Below are positions 46,369 to 56,947 of a stretch of 64,000 bases of DNA, piece by piece. The DNA lies in NCBI RefSeq assembly GCF_963259705.1, contig NC_081850.1, positions 36,317,892 to 36,381,891 on the forward strand, in the 5' to 3' direction. Source of the DNA: Myotis daubentonii. Taxonomy: Eukaryota > Chordata > Mammalia > Chiroptera > Vespertilionidae. The position numbers and the translations under genes were made by a program. The notes below the pieces were generated by a model. The model saw only the letters and a program-made list of their open reading frames with translations. It was not told the origin of the DNA and did not search any database. Position 1 is the stretch's first letter. Each line of letters begins with the position of its first letter.

Positions 46369-47010
46369 CAATACTCTTCAAAATAGCACCCATGACCTTG
46401 GGATGCAGGCCTCAGGGACCTTTGCTGTGGTTAAACTCTTGAACGAGAAACCTCTGCAGGTGATATCAAATAAATTACATGTCATTCTGACAAACTTGGA
46501 GGGTATGGTGTTTTGTGTTTTTCCTGTGGCTACTTCTATTGTTGTGGTTTGGTTTGATTGGTTTTTGTGGTAATTAACTCTATTTAATAAGTTTAATACT
46601 ACTAATGGTTGCTTATTTATTATCTGGATGACATTGAAGTGTGAAAAAAGCACACTGGAATGGAAAACTACCTTTGTAAAAGTTATATAATACCTATTAT
46701 GTATCTATGAGTTCTAAAGTCTAGAAATGGATTGGTTTTTGTCTGGGGTTGTTTTTAGTTTTTGTTTAATGGGGAAAAGCCAAAAGTGGCATTAGGGAGT
46801 ACTATACTAACTAGTTTAGAATGCATTTGTTCTCCTAAATAGCAACATTTGACAAAGCCAGGTATCCCCCCATAACTCTAACACATACCCAGTGCTTCAA
46901 ACTACACTGCTCCAGACACTGGAAACATGCCTAGGAAAAATGTGTACTCAAGGATGTACTGTTCTTGGGGTTCTTTAATGCACCAGACACAAACACACTC
47001 ATTCAGCTTA
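46369..47010. other. Unique sequence, nothing recognised
   Basis: AT-rich. The 91-codon minus frame at 46378-46653 has no domain. Confidence 0.4.
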
Positions 47011-48039
47011 TCCTATCTAATAAAAGAGAAACATGGTAATTAGCATACGACCGCTACCCTTCCCATTGGCTAATCAGGGCGATATGCAAATTAACTGCCA
47101 GCCAAGATGGCAGCTGGCAGCCAGGCAGCTTAAAGTGAACATGAGGCTTGCTTGCTTCAGTGACGGAGGACTCCAACGTTCCCCACCTGCCTCTGCAGGC
47201 CTCTGAGCTGCAACGCTAAGCAACTATGTTACAAATATAGAAGCTAAACAAAACCCCAGAAACCTGCTTTAGTCGCCGGCCTTCAGCCAGCAGGATGGCA
47301 ACACTGTTTCAAATACAAAAGGTAAACAAAGGCCAGAAAGCTGCTTTCAGAAGCGGAGGCCTAAGAGCTGGAACCTCAGAGCTAAAGCTGGCCCAGAATT
47401 TTAAAAAAAAGAAAAAAAGGAGCGGTTGGGAGCTTCAGTCACCTGCCAGCCTGAAAACAGCCCTCAGCCCCTCACCCAGACTGGCCAGGCACCCCAGTGG
47501 GGACCCCTACCTTGAAGGGTATGTAACCAGCTGCAAACAGCCATCATCTCCTCATCCAGGCTGGCCAGGCACCCCAGTGAGGACCCCCACACTGATCCAG
47601 GACACCCTTCAGGGCAAACCAGCCAGCCCCCACCCGTGCACCAGGCCTCTATCCTATATAGTAAAAGGGTAATATGCCTCCCAGCACCGGGATCAGCAGA
47701 GCCTCGAGGCCTCCCGGCACCGGGATCAGGGTGACAGGAAGTAGCGCCCAAACCCCCTGATCGCCCTGTGGCTCTGTGTGTGACAGGGGGCGGGGCCACA
47801 ACCTCCCTATCCGCCTTGCTCTGTGCATGACAGGAGGCGGCGCCCCAACTCCCCAATCGGCCCTGCTCTGAGCCCGACCAGGGGCTGCACCTAGGGATTG
47901 GGCCTGCCCTCTGCCCCCTGGGAGCAGGCCTAAGCCAGCAGGTCGTTATCTCCCGAGGGGTCCCAGACTGCGAGAGGGCACAGGCCAGGCTGAGGGACCC
48001 CCCCCCAAGTAAACAAATTTTTGTGCACCGGGCCTCTAG
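47011..48039 (+). mobile_element. Composite Helitron C
   Basis: Starts 'tcctatctaataaaagagaa' after host A (47010) and ends 'gtgcaccgggcctctag' at 48039 before host T. At 47633-47652 'gtgcaccaggcctcta' is joined directly to 'tcctatatagtaaaaggg': an internal 3' end missing its G, fused to a second 5' end. Upstream unit 47011-47651, downstream unit 47652-48039. It carries 'gccaagatggcag' near the 5' end. The 197-codon minus frame across it is an artefact. Confidence 0.95.
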
Positions 48040-48701
48040 TAGTAAAATAATTCTCACATTACAACTAGTTCGGAAGATTCCAGGAATGTGTGTATTAAAG
48101 TTTGTGTTTAATTTTTAAATTTTTGAGTGGTTTGCTGCCTTTTCATTTGTTTTCTGTTTGATTTTGATGTCGCTATTGGTTTTTTAGTGGAGTATTTTTG
48201 AAGAAATGCTCTTTGGTAAGTATGGTGACCTCAGATGAAAGGAAAACACAGCCTTTCCAATCTCCCAAGGCTATGGATTACAAGCTAAAGAGGTTGCTTC
48301 CTCCAAGAACTGCTTCCCTCCCAAGAGTTTAAAAGTGAAACCTGTAAGCAGGCAGTTTCCTAGTGAGAGGACCACCACCAACAATGTTAGGCAGTGGAGT
48401 TATTGAGGCTGAGTGCCCTGGGATTTGTCCCCTTCTTTTGACTCTCCCAACAAATTACCTGACACATTATCAGTCAGGGTATCTCACACTTCCAGAGAAA
48501 TAGGAACTCGCAGGTACTGCTGCAGAACAGAATTTGAAACACAAATTGAGCAACCCTCCCAGGAGACAGGAGGAAAGAATAAAGGAAAATATAAAACAGC
48601 ACTTCAGATATGAGGAAGAAAGAAAAACTGACTCTATCTGGGTAATGGGAAGACAAAATATAAAGAGGAGAAGATATTTGAAGATAAATAATAAAAAATA
48701 T
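48040..48701. other. Unique sequence, nothing recognised
   Basis: AT-rich. Overlapping 60-83 codon frames near 48470-48728 on both strands indicate chance openness. Confidence 0.4.
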
Positions 48702-48885
48702 GCCCAGCCAGCGTGGCTCAATGGTTGAGAGTCAACTCATGAATCAGGAGGTCATGGTTCAATTCCCAGCCCAAACAACCAGGGCTTCATCAGGCAGCTG
48801 GTCAATGATTCTCTTTCATCACTGATGTTTCTATCTCTCTCTCCTTCTTCCTTCCTCTCTGAAATCAATAAATATATATTTAATA
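48702..48885 (+). mobile_element. Ves SINE (diverged)
   Basis: 'gcccagccagcgtggctcaa', 'tggttcaattcccagcccaa', 'caggcagctggtcaatgatt', 'tcactgatgtttctatctct', 'gaaatcaataaatata'. No clear duplication was found; the tRNA-like head has substitutions. Confidence 0.88.
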
Positions 48886-48996
48886 TAAATTTTCTAAAAA
48901 TAAAGCTAGATAAAAGACCTTAAATTGAAAAGGCCCATAGAAGGCCAAACAGAAGATATAAGGTAAAGTACAACTCTGTTTAGAAATGAACTTTAG

Positions 48997-49228
48997 GCCC
49001 TAACCGGTTTGGCTCAGTGGATAGAGCATCGGCCTGCAGACTGAAAGGTCCCAGGTTCGATTCTGGTCAAGGGCATGTGCCTTGGCTGCGGGCACATCCC
49101 CAGTAGGGGGTGTGCAGGAGGCAGCTGATCAATGTTTCTCTCTCATCGATGTTTCTAACTCTCTATCCCTCTCCCTCCTTTCTGTAAAAAATCAATAAAA
49201 TTTATAAAATAAAAAAAGAAAGAAAGAA
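48997..49228 (+). mobile_element. Ves SINE (young)
   Basis: 'gccctaaccggtttggctca', 'gtggatagagcatcggcctg', B-box 'ggttcgattctgg', 'gtgcaggaggcagctgatca', TC block, 'aaaaatcaataaaattta', and an (AAAG)n tail. The target duplication agaaatgaactttag (48982-48996 and 49229-49243) is perfect. Closest in sequence to the 34801 copy. Confidence 0.96.
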
Positions 49229-49451
49229 AGAAATGAACTTTAGGATTGTCAAAACAAAGCAAAAATTCTAAAAAGATTCCAGACAGAAGGAGCAGGTTAC
49301 CTATAAAAGAACAAGCATTATATTGTAATTACTTCTATCAACCCTAACACTAGGTAGATGAAATCCATGGAGCAGTCTTTTTAAAGTATTGGAAAAAGAT
49401 ATATTTATAACTATATTTTCCTATGCAATCTGTCATTCAAATGTGAGGATA

Positions 49452-49887
49452 TCATATATAATAAAAGGGTAATATGCAAATTGACCTTAATGGCAGCACA
49501 ACCAGAATGACCGCTCGACCAGTCACTATGAAGCGCACTGACCACCTCTTGGTCCCTTTCTCCAGCCAGCAGGCTCCAATCACCCAATGGTGACTGGGGA
49601 ACCAGATGGGGGTGGCAGAGGATGTGGGAGGTGCCAGGCCAAGGCCCCCACCCCACTGGTCGCCCCACACAGAGAGGGTGACCTGTGGCAGGGGCAGGGC
49701 CTGTGAGCGGGCGGGAATGGCTGACCTCTCAGTTCCACTTCCCAGCAGTCAGGCTCCAATGCCCGATGGCAAATGGGGAACCAGGGGTGGGTGGTGGCAG
49801 GAGGTGGGGCCGGCTGCCGGCAGCTAGGGAAGATGGCCCTGATCACAGGACTGACCCGCACACAAATTCCGTGCGTTGGGCCTCTAG
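49452..49887 (+). mobile_element. Helitron (short type)
   Basis: Starts 'tcatatataataaaaggg' after host A (49451), then 'taatatgcaaattgacc', and ends with a decayed hairpin ('cacaaattccgtgcgttggg') and 'cctctag' at 49887 before T. 436 bp, non-autonomous. The minus frames of 70-93 codons inside it are artefacts. Confidence 0.93.
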
Positions 49888-50189
49888 TAATAATATATTC
49901 TTGGCCACATATGCTTCAAATGTTTTGCTACACAAAAACCTACATAATAAGAAAAAACATTCAGAACAAGAAGAAATATGGGAGGTAATAGGGTACCAAA
50001 TTTCCTGGTAAAATATATCATTGTCCAAACAATTTTGAAGGACTAAGGAAGAAGAGAAAGTATATCTGTAATAAACCAGAAATGAAATTCTAGACAATAT
50101 CAATATGATGGAGCTGATTAGGGAGACAAAAAGTATAGCAGTGAACATGAGTATACTTCTCTTAAGGGTAATATATAAATATTGACATT
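49888..50189. other. Unique sequence, nothing recognised
   Basis: A short AT-rich interval between the Helitron and an old L1. Confidence 0.4.
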
Positions 50190-50715
50190 TTAAAGAATCA
50201 TTTCATCTACATTTGGTACTTCTGTATTTCTAGTAATTTGTCCATTTCATCCAAATTCTCTAATGTATTGAAAATTATTAAAATAAAGTTGTTCATAACA
50301 TTATGTTTATAATGTTATTTAATGTCTGTAGGATATATGATTAAGTCCCATTTTCATCTTGGCCTTTCATCTCTCAACTTTGCCTATGTGTTTATTACCA
50401 ATTATTCTTTTCAAGGAACCTGCTTTAGGCTTTAATAATCTTCTCTATTATACATAAGAAAATGTGTTTATTAATATCTGTTCCAATCTTTATTATTTTT
50501 CCTTTTTTCTTTGTGTCTAATTTGCTGTTCTTTTTTCCTAATTTCTTGAGCTAGATCCTTAGATCATTTACTTTTACCTTTTTTTTTTTAATAATATGCA
50601 CTTAAGGCTATAAACTTCCTTTTATGCATAAATTTAGCTGTATCCCATAATATGTCAAAAATATTTTCTAATTTGTACTGCAATTTCTTCTTTGACCAAT
50701 AGAAGTGCACTGCTT

Positions 50716-50924
50716 GCCCTAGCCTGTGTGGATCAGTTGGTTGAGCATCCTCTCATGCACTTAGAGGTCTCTGGTTTGATTTCCAGTAAGGGCACATGCC
50801 TGGATTGTGGGCTTGATCCCCAGATCCCCAGTAGGGGGCATGCAAGAGACAGCTGACCCATGGTTCTCGCTCACTGATGTTTCTCTCCCTTTCTCTTTCT
50901 AAAAATCAATTTTTTAAAAAAATT
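50716..50924 (+). mobile_element. Ves SINE inside old L1
   Basis: 'gccctagcctgtgtggatca', 'ctggtttgatttccagtaag', 'gattgtgggcttgatcccca', 'tctctccctttctctttct', 'aaaaatcaatttttt'. The L1 word gcactgctt/gtactgctt repeats on either side (50707-50715, 50925-50933). Confidence 0.9.
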
Positions 50925-50975
50925 GTACTGCTTAACTTTAATTTGGGGGTATTCTATTTATCTTTTATTCATTGA

Positions 50976-51681
50976 CTCGAGGCCCGGTGCATGAAATTCA
51001 TGTCCCTCAGCCCAGCCTGCACCCTCTCCAATCTCGGATCCCTCTCACAATCCAGGACTGCTGGCTCCCAATCACTTGCCTGCCTGCCTGCCTGATTGTC
51101 CCTAACCACTCCCCTGCCAGCCTGATTGATGCCTAACTGCTCCCCTGCCAGCCCGATTGCCCATAACTGCCCTCCCCTGCCGGCCTGGTCACCCCCATCT
51201 GTCCTCCCCTGCAGGCCTGATCGCCCCCAACTGCCCTCCCCTGCAGGCCTGATTGCCCCAAACTGCCCTCCCCTGCAGGCCTGGTTCCCCCCAACTGCCC
51301 TCCCCTGCAGTCCTGGTTCCCCCCAACCGCCCTCTCCTGCAAGCCTGGTCCCCCCCAACTGCCTTCCCCTGTAGGCCTGGTTCTGCCCAACTGCCCTCCC
51401 ATGCTGGGCTGGTCCCCCCAACTGCCCTCCCCTACAGGTCTGGTCCCCCCCCAACTGTCCTCCCCTGCAGGCCTGATTGCCCCCAACTGCCCTCCACTGC
51501 AGGGCCTGATCGCCCCCAACTGCCCTCCCTTTCAGGCCTGGTCCCTCCCAACTGCCCTCCCCTGCTGGCCTGATTGCCCACAACTGCCTTCATTGCTGGC
51601 CATCTTGTGTCCACATGGAGGCGGCCATCTTGTGTGTTGGAGTGATGGTCAATTTGCATATTTCCCTTTTATTAGATAGAA
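50976..51681 (-). mobile_element. Helitron with 32-bp minisatellite, inside old L1
   Basis: Begins ctcg (CTAG with one change) after host A at 50975, then 'aggcccggtgcatgaaattc'. Ends 'cccttttattagatagaa', the complement of TTCTATCTAATAAAAGGG, before host T. Contains 'ggccatcttgtgt' twice and an octamer 'atttgcat'. 706 bp, two thirds of it tandem repeat. The terminal change in CTAG may have inactivated the copy. Confidence 0.92.
51105..51590. repeat. ~30-32 bp C-rich minisatellite
   Basis: About fifteen units of the form 'ccctcccctgcaggcctg' + 'gttccccccaactg'. The strong C/G strand bias leaves long frames open: 204 codons on the minus strand and 128, 106 and 92 on others, all repeating 'GRAVGGNQACRGGQLG'-like words. 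Not a gene. Confidence 0.95.
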
Positions 51682-53560
51682 TTTCTTTGCACTGGGTTAA
51701 ATAACACAGTTCATGTAGTTTTAATCCTTTGAAATTTCTTAAGACATTTATTTTATGACACAGCAATGTTCAACTTTAATGAATTTTAAGTGCATCTAGA
51801 AAAAATGTGGATTTTGCAGACATTAGGCACAGTGTAGTGTATATGCCTATTAGGTAAAGTTTTTATTGTGTTGCTCCAATCTTTTTATCTGTATGATTTT
51901 TTTTTAGTTAGTATATCAGTTACTAAGAAAAAGTATATTTAAAATCTCCCTCTATGATGGTGGATTTGACTATTTCTATTTTAATTCTGTCAAATTATGC
52001 TATATATTTTTGAATCGAAGTTATTGGGTACATAAAGATTTGGAATTGTTGCATCCTCCTGGTGAATAAGCTTTTTATTATTATTAATATTCTTCTATAT
52101 GTCATATGCTTTTTGCTTTAAAATAAAGTTTTTCCATTTGTATTTTATTAGTTCCCTGTTATAGTTTCTATCCTTTATTGTGTTCTATTAGATTAAGTAG
52201 TTTATATTATTCCATTTTTTCCTCTCCATTATATTGTTATACATTATTTTGCTATTGTTTTAGTGATTACCTTAGAGATTATAATACATCTTTGACTTCT
52301 TAACATCTTTATCACTTCCCAATGAAAGAACTTTAGAACACTTTAACTCCATTCACTACCCATTTGACATGTATTTTAATTCAATATATATCTTTATTTT
52401 TCTTTCAAATTTGAAAGACATTTTTATTGAATATAAAATTCTAAATTGGCAATTTTCCTTTACCTTAAGATTATTATTCCATTTTCCTCTGATTTTTACC
52501 ATTTCTGTTGAAAAATCAACTATTAGTTTCATTACTGCTCCTTTGATGGTAATATAGATTTTTCTTTTGTCTGCCTTTCACATTTTTTTTCTTTTTCTTT
52601 GGTTTTCAGCAGTGTTTCTCTACTGTGTTACGATGTGGTTTTCTTTTTATTTATCCTCCTTTGTGTTTATAGTATTTCTTGAATCTCTGGTTTCATAATA
52701 GCTTTTATCAGATTTGGAAATTTCACAGCTATTATCTCTTTAAATATTACTCCTGCTTTATTCATTCTCTTTTCTCCTTTTGAAATTCTACTTTCAGGTA
52801 TTTATATATTTTTATAATAATCCATATAATTCTTAGTCTCCTATCTATTTCCCATCTTTTTGTCTCTCCATGTTTTATCGGGATTATCTTCCTGACCTAT
52901 CTCGCAGTTCACTGAAGTTCTTCCTTAGCTTGGTTTAAGCTGCTATTAAATTCAAGCCACTACATTCTTAATTTTAATTATTGTATTTTTTATCCTTAGA
53001 ATTTCTATTTAAGTTTTTATTTCAATTTCTAATTTTCTGCAGAAATTTTCAATCATACCTTTTACTTCCCTAAGCATGGTTATTTTTAAGTCTGTGTCTG
53101 ATAATTCCATTGTTTGATATCCTAGGAGGCTGTTCCTTTTGTCTCCCTTGATTTACAGTCAAGTCTTGTCTACTTTTATGCCTGGTAATTTTTTGCTTGA
53201 ATTTTTAGTATTTAAAAACAGACAAATGATTTGAACCTTGGGATATGCTAGCTTCCTAGGGAGGATTTAACTTTCTTCTGGCAGGCAAGGAGATTGGGGC
53301 ATTAACAATCCCAGATCACCGTAATGTAATCAGGGATTAAAATTATTCAAAGCTAAACTTCAGTTTTTATGAGGACTGGTCTATTTCTGCCTCACCCTTA
53401 CTCATAGACTGATGCTAACCTCTTTGTGGCTTTAACCAAACTATTGCAGTTTACTTGGGCCCCTTCTCTTTAAAGGACACTAAAATCCAATTTTTGGCAT
53501 TGCAAACCCACGAGTCTGTCGAAAGTTCTGTGCAGCTCTTTATCAGCAAGTGAAATAACC

Positions 53561-54519
53561 AAATGGCTCCAGGGTGAAATCAGTCCCAAATGCTGAACTC
53601 ATCTTTCCCAGATCCTGGTGCTGGAATATCTCAATGCCTTTCTTATAGATTTAAAGGGACTTTTTAAAAGATTTTTTAAAAGTATTTGGCCAGCTTTTCT
53701 AGTTGTCCTAAGTGGAAAAGTAGTTCTACAGCAGATTGTGTGTGATTATCAGAAGTAGAAGTCTCCTCACTAAATTTTTTAAAGTTCAATAATATTCTTT
53801 TATATACTGCTTGTTTTTTAAAAGATTTTATATTTATGATATTCATTTCTTCACCTCATGCTCACAAATGAATCCACTCTATTATTTTGCTTCAGTGATC
53901 CACCAAAAATATAAGGCTAAAATCTTCAATGATCTCTATTTTGCTAAGCCAACATAATGTTTTTCAGTCCTCATCTCCTTTGACTTCTCAGCAACATACC
54001 ACTTGATATCTCCCTCTTTTCCTTCCTGAACTATTCTCTTTCCCTTTTTTTCCATGTTAAAATGTTGTCCTTGCGCTGGCTCATCCTTCTCTGCTAGAAA
54101 ATGAATGTTTTGTTGCTCAAGTGTTGAAAGACAGCCCTCTCTTTTTCACACTTGACACTCTTAGATGATGCCATTCATCCAAGCTGAATAACTTATTTAT
54201 AAATAACTCAAATTTTATGTACAACTCAAACTTCTTCCATGTACTCCAGATCCCTAAATCCAAGGAGCTATTTGAAACTTTCTCTTGAGAATCATAATGT
54301 CATTTCAAAATCAAAAGAATCAAAATCAAACTCATAATTACCCACAATTAAGAGCAGAGGAAAAGGTTCTCCTCCAACATTCCCTGGCATAGGAAATGGC
54401 ACCGTCGTCTACAGTCAAGCATAAAGTCTAGTATTTGTCTTGGATTCCATTCTCTCCCTTATCCCACATACCAAATCTACTGCCAGGTACTAAGAATATT
54501 ATTTCCTAAATATCACTCA
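53561..54519. other. Unique AT-rich sequence, nothing recognised
   Basis: No frame above 60 codons. Could contain further very old repeat debris that cannot be named. Confidence 0.4.
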
Positions 54520-55253
54520 ACTCCACCCTTTTCTAGTCCTCTCTACCCCCATCAACCTAGTTCAAGCTACCATCATTTCTCATGTAGACTATTGCAGCAG
54601 ACTTTTAACCAATCTGCCCATTTTCCCTCTTCTTTCTGCCATTACAACTGGTTATCCACTTGTGGCCAGAGAGATCTATTTTATTGATAGCTTAATCTGG
54701 TCATGGCTCATGCTCTCCCTGCTTTAAAACCTTTTAATGGCTTCCCATTCCTCTTAGGAAAAAGCATACCCCTTGACATACATTAACGTGCATTATGGTC
54801 TGAAACTTGCCTACCTTGCCAGCTTCATCTTCTACCCTACAATTCCTGCCTTCCAGCCACACTAGCCTCCTTCCAGTTCCTCATCCTCCCTTTCCCACCA
54901 AAGGAACTTTTTTTAATGTTTTGGCCCTTTGCAATGATTTTTTTTCTTTCCCTCTTCAACTAGTGAACCACTATTCTTCTTTCAGATCTTTATTCTATTT
55001 CATTTTCCTCAAGGAAGTTATCCATGATCTCACTGGCTGTCAGATTTATCTAGGCTCTCATTGCACTTAGTGTCTCTCCTTAATAGAATTTGTCACAATG
55101 GCAGATTGACACTTGTTATGATTTTGTAATTCTCTGTCCCTTGAGTAGACTATAACTCTCATAAGGGCAAGAGACATGTTTGGTTTTATTCATCATTTTA
55201 TTCTAGCACCTAGCTCAGTGCCTGGCACATCATAGATTCTCAACAACATTTTT
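54520..55253 (+). mobile_element. L2 LINE 3' end (sense)
   Basis: A long block follows the L2 order: 'atggctcatgctctccctgc', 'taatggcttcccattcctct', 'tgccagcttcatcttctacc', 'aaggaagttatccatgatct', 'agactataactctcataagg', 'gcaagagacatgtttggttt', 'agcacctagctcagtgcctg', 'gcacatcatagattctcaac'. The 87-codon frame inside (54807) is degenerate L2. Confidence 0.8.
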
Positions 55254-55291
55254 TGGATGGTTGGATGGATGGATGAATGGATGGATGGATT
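55254..55291. repeat. (TGGA)n microsatellite
   Basis: About nine imperfect TGGA/TGAA units directly after the L2 3' end, the usual place for such simple repeats to grow from L2 tails. Confidence 0.9.
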
Positions 55292-56778
55292 GCTTACATA
55301 TGTATAAAATACTTCTGAAAAAAATATATAAGAAACCTGTAATAATGGTTATACCTGGCCAGGCGAACCAAGTGGCTGTAAGGGTAAAAAAGAGACTTTT
55401 CACTGTATACTTTGTTATACCTTTTGAATTTTGATTTAAGTAACTGTATTTCCTATTCAAAAAGAAATAAACACATTTTGTAAGAAGTGGTTAGAAGATA
55501 ATTCTTTTGCTCAAGATTTGAGCAGTATAAAATACAAGCACCCCCAGGAAAGTATAGTGGATACAAGTGCACTCTTGCTTATGCTATTTCAACTTATTCA
55601 CTACAGAGAAACAATTTTTAAAGTTCAATTCAATCTGAAACTTCTTTCATTCAGGTGATGTCCTAAAATAGGAGTGCAGTGTGAGATATGGATCTGCCGT
55701 TGCCTCGTCTCTCTTAGTTGCCACGTGTTTCTCCTTGTGTCAGCATACCAACCCAAGTGTAATCCTCATGTTTAAAAATACAACATCTATGCCCTGCAAA
55801 TATCCCTAAAACATAAGCAGAGTAATTCATTTTGTCAAAGAACTGTTCTAACCCAAGAGGGGGAAAGGATTTCTATGCTGAGTTTTTGAGAGACAGTGTG
55901 TCTCTTTGCATTCTTTATGATGTCAAAAGTGACTTAAGGGATTTTTTGCTCACTTTAGAACCATACTCCACAGTATATAGTACAATTTCACTATAATGCT
56001 CAGTCATTACCAATAATTTATATACTCAATTCAACTTAACAAATATCTATTGAGCGTTTACTATTTGGTAAGGAACTCTTTTTGGTACTGAAGACCCAGG
56101 AACACACAGGTTTAGCATGAAGCTTGGGTATAAAATAAAAGTTATCAGCCACTGTGATTAATGCTACAATGGAAGTCTGTGAAAGACTTTAGTAGGCAGA
56201 TACACCCCTGCTGCTGACAGCCTTTTGTTTCCCATTATACTGACGCAGCCTGTTGCCATCAAACATCAAGAAATAAGTCACAGTTGCCTTCTAAATTTGG
56301 GGAAATCCAATGCTGCATTCCAACATCATAGGAGGCCTTGAAATGGGAGACTCACAAAGTCATACCTGGACTCTGGTGCTCTCAAACCACATGTTAAAGA
56401 GCTACATTAAATACTCTTCTTGCACTCTCCTGCCATGTGAGTCCACAGTGCCCAATTTCCTGTTAGAGCCCTCCAAGCAAGAGACAAGCCCAGCAGGAAG
56501 TCTGACCTATCAGAGAAGTCTCATAAATTTCATATTTAATTGCCTTCTTTCTCTATCTCATTACCCCCAAATGGCTCTCATGAAGGTATTCTTTTACTGC
56601 CCTTCTACCTAGCCACTATGAAAGGGGGAATATTAGACGCTCCTGGGGACAGAGACATGAAGGCAGCAGGTACTTCCAAGCGTAATGTCTGCCCTCATAC
56701 CTTCAATGAGTGGGTCCCCAATACTGGGCAGATTTAAGCAGACCCAAGTTAACTGGCTCATATTCCCATTGGCAATAA
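55292..56778. other. Unique sequence, no gene recognised
   Basis: A 100-codon plus frame at 56310-56612 has no domain and is overlapped by other open phases. Confidence 0.4.
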
Positions 56779-56947
56779 TCCTATATAACAAAAGCATAGT
56801 ACGCAAATTGTCCCCTCAACTGGGAGGTCGTCCAGGAGTTCAACCAGGGGACGGGGCCAACTGGGGAAAGGGAGGGAGGCCCTGGGAGGCAGCCAGCAGC
56901 CACTAAGGACCCTACCAGTGCTTGAATTTCATGCACTGGGCCTCTAG
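56779..56947 (+). mobile_element. Short Helitron, first of a head-to-tail pair
   Basis: Starts 'tcctatataacaaaagca' after host A (56778) and ends 'catgcactgggcctctag' at 56947. Only 169 bp, one of the smallest possible two-ended copies. The next Helitron's TC begins at the very next base. Confidence 0.93.

Larger units (their letters stand above)
50190..53560 (-). mobile_element. Old LINE-1/HAL1-like element (antisense), interrupted twice
   Basis: Plus-strand text is the complement of degraded ORF2, then of ORF1-like sequence. ORF2-like: 'tttctagtaatttgtccatt', 'ggctataaacttccttttat', 'tagctgtatcccataatatg', 'taatcctttgaaatttctta'. ORF1-like: 'agacatttttattgaatata', 'ttccattttcctctgat', 'cctggtaattttttgcttga'. 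A Ves SINE (50716-50924) and a Helitron (50976-51681) lie inside it. Riddled with stops. The right boundary is approximate, and the second half may be a separate old fragment. Confidence 0.75.

Noticed and set aside
47464..48057. 197-codon minus-strand frame
   Set aside because: It runs antisense across composite Helitron C. Similar frames occur in Helitrons A and B with different lengths, and openness follows GC-rich repeats, not selection.
50969..51583. 204-codon minus-strand frame
   Set aside because: It is the translation of a 32-bp minisatellite inside a Helitron. Other phases are open too, and there is no domain or initiation context.
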